Source: Ectobacillus antri
Lineage (GTDB): Bacteria > Bacillota > Bacilli > Bacillales > Bacillaceae_G
Direction: 5' to 3'
Length of the DNA: 64,000 bases
Assembly (NCBI RefSeq): GCF_003852715.1
Contig: NZ_RIAV01000007.1
Coordinates: 1 to 64,000, forward strand
Made by a program: the position numbers and the translations under genes. A model generated the notes under the pieces. That model worked only from the letters and a program-made list of their open reading frames with translations, ran no database searches and was not told the origin of the DNA. This document shows positions 55,643-64,000 of this stretch, piece after piece. The first letter of the stretch is position 1, and each line of letters opens with the position of its first letter.

Positions 55643-55674
55643 AAACCTCCCGCCAAACTTGGCAGGAGGTCTTT
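55643..55674 (-). terminator. Terminator of the glycolytic operon (after eno)
   Basis: Stem AAACCTCCCGCCAA/TTGGCAGGAGGT with one C-A mismatch; located directly after the eno stop. Confidence 0.8.
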
Positions 55675-55678
55675 GTCA

Positions 55679-56989
<1,311 letters not shown>

Positions 56990-58524
56990 TTATTGTTGAA
57001 TTAATGTTTTTCCTGTCATTTCTTTCGGTTGTTCAATACCAAGTAATGAAAGCATTGTTGGGGCAAGATCACCAAGAATACCATCTTCACGAAGTGTTAT
57101 GTCTTGCTTTGTTACGATGCATGGCACTGGATTTGTTGTGTGAGCTGTCATTGGTTGACCGTCCGGCGTTAATTCTTCATCCGCGTTACCGTGGTCTGCC
57201 GTAATGATAGCTTGTCCGCCTTTGGCAAGAATAGCGTCCACAACTTTTCCTAGGCACTCATCTGTCGCTTCTACTGCTTTAATAGTCGGTTCCATCATAC
57301 CGGAGTGACCAACCATGTCACAGTTTGCAAAGTTTAAAATAATCATGTCGTGTTTGTCTGCTTCAATTTCCTTTAATAGGGCATCCGTTACTTCATAAAT
57401 GCTCATTTCAGGTTTTAAATCATATGTCGCAACCTTTGGAGAGTTAATGAGGATGCGCTCTTCACCTGGGAATTCTGCTTCACGTCCGCCACTGAAGAAG
57501 AATGTTACGTGCGGATACTTTTCTGTTTCCGCAATACGAAGTTGCTTTAAGCCCGCCTGGGATACAACTTCTCCCAATGTGTTGTCTAGATTTGTTGGTT
57601 TGAAAGCAACGTAGCCTCCAACCGTTTCACTGAACTGCGTCATGCAGACGAATTCAGGAATGCGCGGTACGTTTTCACCGCGATCAAATTCACGGAAATC
57701 TTCGTTTGTGAACACGCGTGCAATTTGAATCGCACGGTCCGGACGGAAATTGTAGAAGATGATTGCATCATCATCGTTAATTGTTCCAACCGGCGTACCG
57801 TCTTCTTGTAGCATAACGGATGGTAATACGAACTCATCGAAGATTCCGTTTTCGTATGAATCGTTTACGCACTCGTAGGCATCTTTGTAAGTTGGACCTT
57901 CACCGTATACCATAGCGCGGTAGCATTTTTCAACACGATCCCAACGCTTATCACGGTCCATGGAATAATAGCGTCCAGAAACAGTGGCAATCTGCCCTGT
58001 ACCCGTTTCTTTCATTACTTTATAAGTTGCATCTAAATACTCTTTCGCCGTTTGCGGACCCACATCACGACCATCAAGGAATGCATGCACATATACCTTT
58101 TCTAGACCTTCTTGTGCCGCTAAGCGAAGCAAGGCAAACATATGATCAATATGGCTGTGTACGCCACCATCAGATAATAATCCGAATAAGTGAAGTGCAG
58201 TACCTGCTTGCTTCACATGTTGCATTGCTTTTAAAAATGTTTCATTTTGATTAAACTCACCTTCACGAATCGCAACGTTTACGCGTGTTAAGCTTTGGTA
58301 TACAATGCGGCCGGCACCAATATTTAAGTGACCTACCTCAGAGTTCCCCATCTGACCTTCTGGGAGACCAACCGCTTCGCCGCTCGCCTTTAACGTCGTA
58401 TGCGGGAATTGGTTCCAGTAGCGGTCAAAGTTTGGCTTGTTCGCTTGTGCGATTGCATTACCGTAAGTTTCTTCACGTAAAGCAAAGCCATCTAGAATAA
58501 TCAAAGCTGTTGGTTTTTTGCTCA

Positions 58525-58525
<1 letters not shown>
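56990..58525 (-). CDS. gpmI: 2,3-bisphosphoglycerate-independent phosphoglycerate mutase
   Basis: A 511-residue manganese-dependent mutase. [11 protein letters not shown] with the metal-binding Asp, phosphoserine site in GNSEVGHLN, and C-terminal metal site DHGNADE. Mn2+-dependence makes the enzyme pH-sensitive and important during spore formation and germination. Shares one base (TAATG) with the tpiA stop. Confidence 0.97.
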
Positions 58526-59295
<770 letters not shown>

Positions 59296-59300
59296 TTAAA

Positions 59301-60485
59301 TTACTTGTCGTTTAGACGTACAACGCCCGGAAGTTCTTTGCCTTCCATAAACTCAAGAGATGCGCCGCCGCCTGTAGAGATGTGGCTCATCTTGTCAGCT
59401 AAACCGAATTTTTCAACCGCTGCCGCAGAGTCGCCGCCGCCGATAACGGAATATGTATCCGTAGATTCTGCAAGAGCTTCTGCTACTGCTTTTGTTCCAT
59501 TTGCGAACTTGTTCATTTCAAATACACCCATTGGCCCATTCCAAATGACAAGCTTAGAATTGCGAATTACATCCGCATAGATTTCGCGTGTTTTCGGTCC
59601 GATGTCCATACCTTCCCAATCGCTAGGGATTGCATCAATATCTACTTCTTGTGTGTTTGCATTTTCAGAGAAATCATCACCGACAACAACATCTACTGGC
59701 ATGTAGAAGTTAACACCTTTTTCCTTTGCCATTTGCATAAACTCTTTGGCAAGATCGAGTTTATCGTCCTCGCATAAGGATTTACCGATTTCATAGCCTT
59801 GTGCTTTCACAAATGTGTAAGCAAGACCTCCACCAATAATCAGGTTATCAACCTTGTCTAGTAAATTGCGAATTACGCCGATTTTATCTTTTACTTTCGC
59901 GCCGCCAATAATTGCTGTGAACGGACGCTCTGGATTGGATAATGCTTTACCCAATACTTCAATTTCTTTTTCCATTAATAGACCGGATACTGCTGGTATA
60001 TACTCCGCGATACCTGCAGTAGAAGCATGTGCACGGTGCGCCGCGCCGAATGCATCGTTTACATACAAGTCAGCAAGTGCTGCAAATTCCTTCGCAAGTG
60101 CCGAATCGTTCTTTTCTTCGCCCGGATAGAAACGAACGTTTTCAAGAACTAATACATCGCCTTCATTCATTTCAGCGATAGCAGCTTGTACTTCTGGTCC
60201 GTAAGCTTCGTCTGTTTTTGCAACGTTTTTACCAAGCAATTCGCCAAGGCGCTTTGCTACTGGTGTAAGACGCATTTCTTCTACAACTTGACCCTTTGGA
60301 CGACCGAAGTGGCTGGCAAGAATCACTTTCGCGCCTTTCTCCATCAAGTACTGAATTGTAGGAAGAGCTGCGCGGATACGTGTTTCGTCCGTAATTTGCC
60401 CGTCCTTCATTGGTACGTTAAAGTCAACGCGGCAAAATACGCGTTTGCCTTTTACATCCACGTCACGAATCGATTTTTTGTTCAT
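59301..60485 (-). CDS. pgk: Phosphoglycerate kinase
   Basis: A 394-residue two-domain kinase. N-terminal [11 protein letters not shown] and SHFGRPKG, nucleotide site [13 protein letters not shown] and [13 protein letters not shown]. Makes ATP from 1,3-bisphosphoglycerate. Separated from gapA by 139 nt, which contain a G/C-rich stem-loop. Confidence 0.98.
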   Translation of the reverse strand: MNKKSIRDVDVKGKRVFCRVDFNVPMKDGQITDETRIRAALPTIQYLMEKGAKVILASHFGRPKGQVVEEMRLTPVAKRLGELLGKNVAKTDEAYGPEVQAAIAEMNEGDVLVLENVRFYPGEEKNDSALAKEFAALADLYVNDAFGAAHRAHASTAGIAEYIPAVSGLLMEKEIEVLGKALSNPERPFTAIIGGAKVKDKIGVIRNLLDKVDNLIIGGGLAYTFVKAQGYEIGKSLCEDDKLDLAKEFMQMAKEKGVNFYMPVDVVVGDDFSENANTQEVDIDAIPSDWEGMDIGPKTREIYADVIRNSKLVIWNGPMGVFEMNKFANGTKAVAEALAESTDTYSVIGGGDSAAAVEKFGLADKMSHISTGGGASLEFMEGKELPGVVRLNDK

Positions 60486-60588
60486 TCGATTGACCTCCGA
60501 TTTGGTTGGATTGACAAAACCAATTTCATATTACCACATCTTCCCCACGAGGGAAAACCTTGCCTATTACAAGCATACATAAGAGGAG

Positions 60589-60610
60589 GAGAGGGGGAAC
60601 ATGCCCTCTC
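60589..60610 (-). other. Stem-loop between gapA and pgk
   Basis: GAGAGGG/CCCTCTC with a 9-nt loop, in a purine-rich stretch 15 nt after the gapA stop. No T-run follows on the minus strand, so it looks like an mRNA stabiliser or attenuator that would let gapA be expressed more than the distal genes. Confidence 0.4.
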
Positions 60611-60624
60611 TCCCCATTCTTAAA

Positions 60625-61656
<1,032 letters not shown>

Positions 61657-61668
61657 TCAAATTTTATG

Positions 61669-62697
61669 TTAAGGGTTTCCCCTTAGTAACGCTTTTGCTG
61701 CACCTTCATCCGTCACCAATAGTGATGTGTGTCCTTGTCTAACGACTGCGCGAATAGCCTTTGCCTTTGAAGCGCCGCCTGCTACAGCCACCACGTGCGG
61801 AATATGGCGTAAATCTGCAAGTTGCATACCTGCTGTGAGTACCTTGTGTACCACCTTACCGTGTTCATCAAAGTAATACCCGAATGCTTCTCCTACCGCG
61901 TGTCCTTCTATAATTTTATTCCAGTCCGTTTCAGCGGTTTTGCGTCTTTGCGCCATTTTTAGCGCATCGCCGATACCATGAATCACAATGTTGGAAGCCT
62001 GAATAAGTTCCAGAACTGACTTCACAGATGGCTCTGTCATAATGGATGCATACACTTCGCTGCTAATTTGATCCGGAACGTACAGAAGGCGGTAGCTGCT
62101 GTTTGTGTTTTTGGCCATTTTGGCACAAATGGTGTTTGCTTCATTTTCGACGCTTTCACCAATGCCACCTCGTGCCGGAACAAACAAGATATCCAGATTT
62201 TTAAAGTCTGATTTCATCATGTCCGCTACAGCCGCGAGCGTTGTACCTCCGGCTACGGCAACGATATTATTCGCACCAAGCCGCTTCTTTATGCACGCTA
62301 CGCTGGCACGGCCCATCTCTTGTTTTACCCAAGGAGAAGCATCACTGTCACCTGCTACTACGAAAACTTCCTCCAGATTTAATGTTTCCTTAAGCTGTGC
62401 TTCCAAAACCTTTAATCCAGAAATTTCTCGCATAAATTCTTCCAGTGCTGTGACAACCTCCATACCACTTTCTGTTAGCGTCATACCGGCGGAAGCTACA
62501 TGAATCAAGTGCTCTTCTTTTAAAATCTGTACTTCACTTCGCAACACACGTTCTGTCATGTTTAAACTGGCAGACAAATTCCGGCGACCAATTGGCTGCG
62601 TAAGTCGTATGTATTGCAGAATTTGCATGCGAGTTTGCATAACAGGTAGCAGATCGGGCAATAATCGTTTTGCATAATCAATCCATGAACGCATCAT
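61669..62697 (-). CDS. cggR: Central glycolytic genes regulator CggR
   Basis: About 342 residues, SorC/DeoR-type. N-terminal HTH (GRRNLSASLNMTERVLRSEV) and a C-terminal sugar-phosphate domain (VAVAGGTTLAAVADMM, HVVAVAGGASKAKAI). In B. subtilis CggR is released from DNA by fructose-1,6-bisphosphate. Start is ATG 62697 or 62694; AGGGA is 3 or 6 nt upstream, so the second ATG is equally plausible. The longer frame to 62745 overlaps the operator and is rejected. Confidence 0.95.
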   Translation of the reverse strand: MMRSWIDYAKRLLPDLLPVMQTRMQILQYIRLTQPIGRRNLSASLNMTERVLRSEVQILKEEHLIHVASAGMTLTESGMEVVTALEEFMREISGLKVLEAQLKETLNLEEVFVVAGDSDASPWVKQEMGRASVACIKKRLGANNIVAVAGGTTLAAVADMMKSDFKNLDILFVPARGGIGESVENEANTICAKMAKNTNSSYRLLYVPDQISSEVYASIMTEPSVKSVLELIQASNIVIHGIGDALKMAQRRKTAETDWNKIIEGHAVGEAFGYYFDEHGKVVHKVLTAGMQLADLRHIPHVVAVAGGASKAKAIRAVVRQGHTSLLVTDEGAAKALLRGNP

Positions 62698-62728
62698 TCT
62701 TCCCTCACTATCATTCACTTTGTTGTGG

Positions 62729-62764
62729 GTCAATATACGTCCCATAGAGACACATTATGTCCCG
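62729..62764 (-). promoter_or_regulatory. CggR operator
   Basis: On the minus strand CGGGAC-N6-TGTC-N4-TGGGAC-N6-TGAC, which matches the known CggR operator layout CGGGAC-N6-TGTC-N4-CGGGAC-N6-TGTC with two changes in the second half. Lies between the promoter and cggR. Confidence 0.9.
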
Positions 62765-62798
62765 CGTGCTGTAAAAAAAATTTCCTGCTACATATAGT

Positions 62799-62827
62799 AT
62801 TGTAACAGGATATATTTTTTTATTCAA
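62799..62827 (-). promoter_or_regulatory. Sigma-A promoter of the cggR-gapA operon
   Basis: TTGAAT (62822-62827) and TACAAT (62799-62804) with 17-bp spacing, upstream of the CggR operator. The -35 overlaps the end of the preceding intergenic spacer only; start near 62792. Confidence 0.7.
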
Positions 62828-62828
62828 G

Positions 62829-63068
62829 TCAAGAACCTTGTGTTAAGCGCTTACTTATGACATCTTTTTGAATAATGCCCGCTTGCACCTCTTCTCCCTC
62901 TATTTCTATGACAGGAATCATGATTTGGTACCTTTCTAACAGCACATCATCGCTATAAATGTCAATTTCTTTCCATATAAAGTTGTGCTCTTGCTGTAAT
63001 TCATGCAAAATCGCTTTTGCATCATCACATAGACAGCAATCTTTTTTTCCGTATAGTACCACATTCAT
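62829..63068 (-). CDS. Glutaredoxin-like protein
   Basis: A 79-residue thioredoxin-fold protein with the active-site motif CCLC (YGKKDCCLCDDAK) and cis-Pro region MIPVIEIEGEEV. ATG at 63068 after GGTGG; the frame up to 63170 overlaps sigL in another frame and is not coding. In B. subtilis the same site between sigL and cggR holds yvbH/yvaA-type genes; the small glutaredoxin is conserved in the B. cereus side. Function unknown. Confidence 0.85.
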   Translation of the reverse strand: MNVVLYGKKDCCLCDDAKAILHELQQEHNFIWKEIDIYSDDVLLERYQIMIPVIEIEGEEVQAGIIQKDVISKRLTQGS

Positions 63069-63084
63069 TTTAACCACCAGGCCT

Positions 63085-64000
63085 TTACATTGTCTTGCGG
63101 AGCGAAGAGGCAGGAATCTTGAGCTGCTCCCGGTACTTTGCAACCGTTCGCCTCGATACACCAATCCCATACTCCTTCTCTAAGCATTGTACAATTTTTT
63201 GATCAGACAAAGGTTTGCGTTTGTCTTCTTTTTCTATCATGCTTTTTAGCAATTCCTTGACCCGCAGCGCAGACACATCATCCTCTGATACAGCGTTGCT
63301 AAAGAAATACTTCATCTCAAATACACCATACGGCGTCTGTACAAATTTGTTTCTTGTAGCGCGGCTAACGGTTGATTCATGCAACCCAAGCTCTGCAGCA
63401 ACCTCCTTTAATGCCATCGGCTGTACAAATAACGGACCGCGCATAAAAAAAGCAGATTGTCTTGCTACAATAACTTCCATTACACGAAGCAACGTAATCT
63501 TTCGTTGTTCCAAACTTTTCAAAAGCCACTGCACATGCTGCTGCTTTTGTGCCAAGTAGGAAGCCACATCACGCTCTGCTTCTGTTGTCAACATCGCGCT
63601 ATAGGTTGGGTGAATTTCAATTTTAGGCAAATGCGTTTGTTCTACTGTAATAATAAGTTCACCATTTTTACGGTGAACCGCTAAATCAGGTGTAACGTAC
63701 CACGGCTTTTCAGATGAAAATGCAAGACCCGGCTTCGGTTGTAACGAAACGATGACACGCATTGCCTGCTGTAATTCTTCACCTTGACATTTTAGTGCCT
63801 GTGTCAGCTGCTTCCAATCTTTTTTAGCAAACGCGTCAAAATGATAAGCAATCATCTGTTCAGCTAGACCACACCTATTTTGTAAGCGCTTTAACTGAAG
63901 AAGCAAACATTCTTGTAAAGTTCGTGCCCCAACCCCTGCTGGCTCTAAACCTTGCAAGACATGCACACAAGCTCGCACTTCATCAATCGGCATATTGAGG
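63085..64000 (-). CDS. sigL: RNA polymerase sigma-54 factor SigL (3' part)
   Basis: The C-terminal 304 residues; the N-terminal activator-interacting region lies beyond the right window edge. Visible: core-binding GLEPAGVGARTLQECLL, the HTH LKEVAAELGLHESTVSRATRNKFVQTP, and near the C-terminus the RpoN box-like GVSRRTVAKYREQLKIP. Standard RpoN box is ARRTVAKYRE, here SRRTVAKYRE. It would drive levanase-, arginine- and branched-chain-type operons with bacterial enhancer-binding proteins. Confidence 0.95.
   Translation of the reverse strand, partial: LNMPIDEVRACVHVLQGLEPAGVGARTLQECLLLQLKRLQNRCGLAEQMIAYHFDAFAKKDWKQLTQALKCQGEELQQAMRVIVSLQPKPGLAFSSEKPWYVTPDLAVHRKNGELIITVEQTHLPKIEIHPTYSAMLTTEAERDVASYLAQKQQHVQWLLKSLEQRKITLLRVMEVIVARQSAFFMRGPLFVQPMALKEVAAELGLHESTVSRATRNKFVQTPYGVFEMKYFFSNAVSEDDVSALRVKELLKSMIEKEDKRKPLSDQKIVQCLEKEYGIGVSRRTVAKYREQLKIPASSLRKTM

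Noticed and set aside
60589-60610. Intrinsic terminator after gapA
   Set aside because: Stem is short and no T-run follows on the minus strand, so it is listed only as a stem-loop.

Overview
The window comes from a Gram-positive, endospore-forming member of the Bacillaceae. Moderate to low GC, strong Shine-Dalgarno sites, frequent GTG/TTG starts and a gene order close to the B. subtilis yut/yun-suf-met-yus-fad and smpB/rnr/secG/eno-gapA-cggR-sigL regions all fit. The closest relatives by content look like the Bacillus cereus side of the family, but the tmRNA tag (GKTNYALAA) is not the classical B. cereus one, so the species is left open. Most genes are on the minus strand and the region is largely conserved chromosomal backbone. 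No prophage, CRISPR or complete insertion sequence was seen.

Layout. 1-6.4 kb: an IS200/IS605-like right end at the left edge, then DUF3055, yutD, a YutC-type sporulation lipoprotein, lipA, lytH, yunB, yunC and yunD. 6.4-11.7 kb: the sufCDSUB iron-sulfur assembly operon with a sigma-A promoter and a Fur-like box. 11.8-14.7 kb: metNPQ methionine ABC importer behind a SAM-I riboswitch. 14.8-18.1 kb: an isochorismatase-like hydrolase divergent from an Lrp regulator, then yusD-yusE-yusF, gcvH and yusI. 18.2-24.1 kb: a decayed thermolysin-like protease and the fadNAE beta-oxidation operon with a perfect FadR palindrome. 24.4-28.9 kb: a VOC protein, a short SASP-like gene, a small carboxypeptidase, a large 20/21-bp repeat array, proline dehydrogenase, two small conserved proteins, a 35-aa peptide gene and a second SAM riboswitch that leads an NhaC-family transporter. 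30.2-48 kb is more variable: MFS and RND exporters, two MITE-like insertions, a glycolipid synthase, CarD, several GNATs, a truncated nitrilase, the small alarmone synthetase YwaC/RelP, a sugar-type oxidoreductase with its DeoR regulator, MarR, and a quinone oxidoreductase divergent from HxlR. 48-64 kb: a NERD nuclease-like protein, ssrA, smpB, an MBL/TetR pair, rnr, an estA-type esterase, secG and the glycolytic operon cggR-gapA-pgk-tpiA-gpmI-eno, then a glutaredoxin-like protein and the 3' part of sigL.

Most of the unusual content is non-coding. Three separate intergenic arrays have the same 20/21-bp period and a shared GG-Y-S-R-N-TTTC skeleton although their unit sequences differ. They sit beside intrinsic terminators and in the same orientation relative to the upstream minus-strand gene. 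Three tandem copies of a 122-124-bp structured repeat upstream of rnr have compensatory changes in their outer stem around a constant CGTTT bulge. Two MITE-like elements each have an AT-rich 8-bp target duplication. These observations come from reading the sequence and were not computed or searched.
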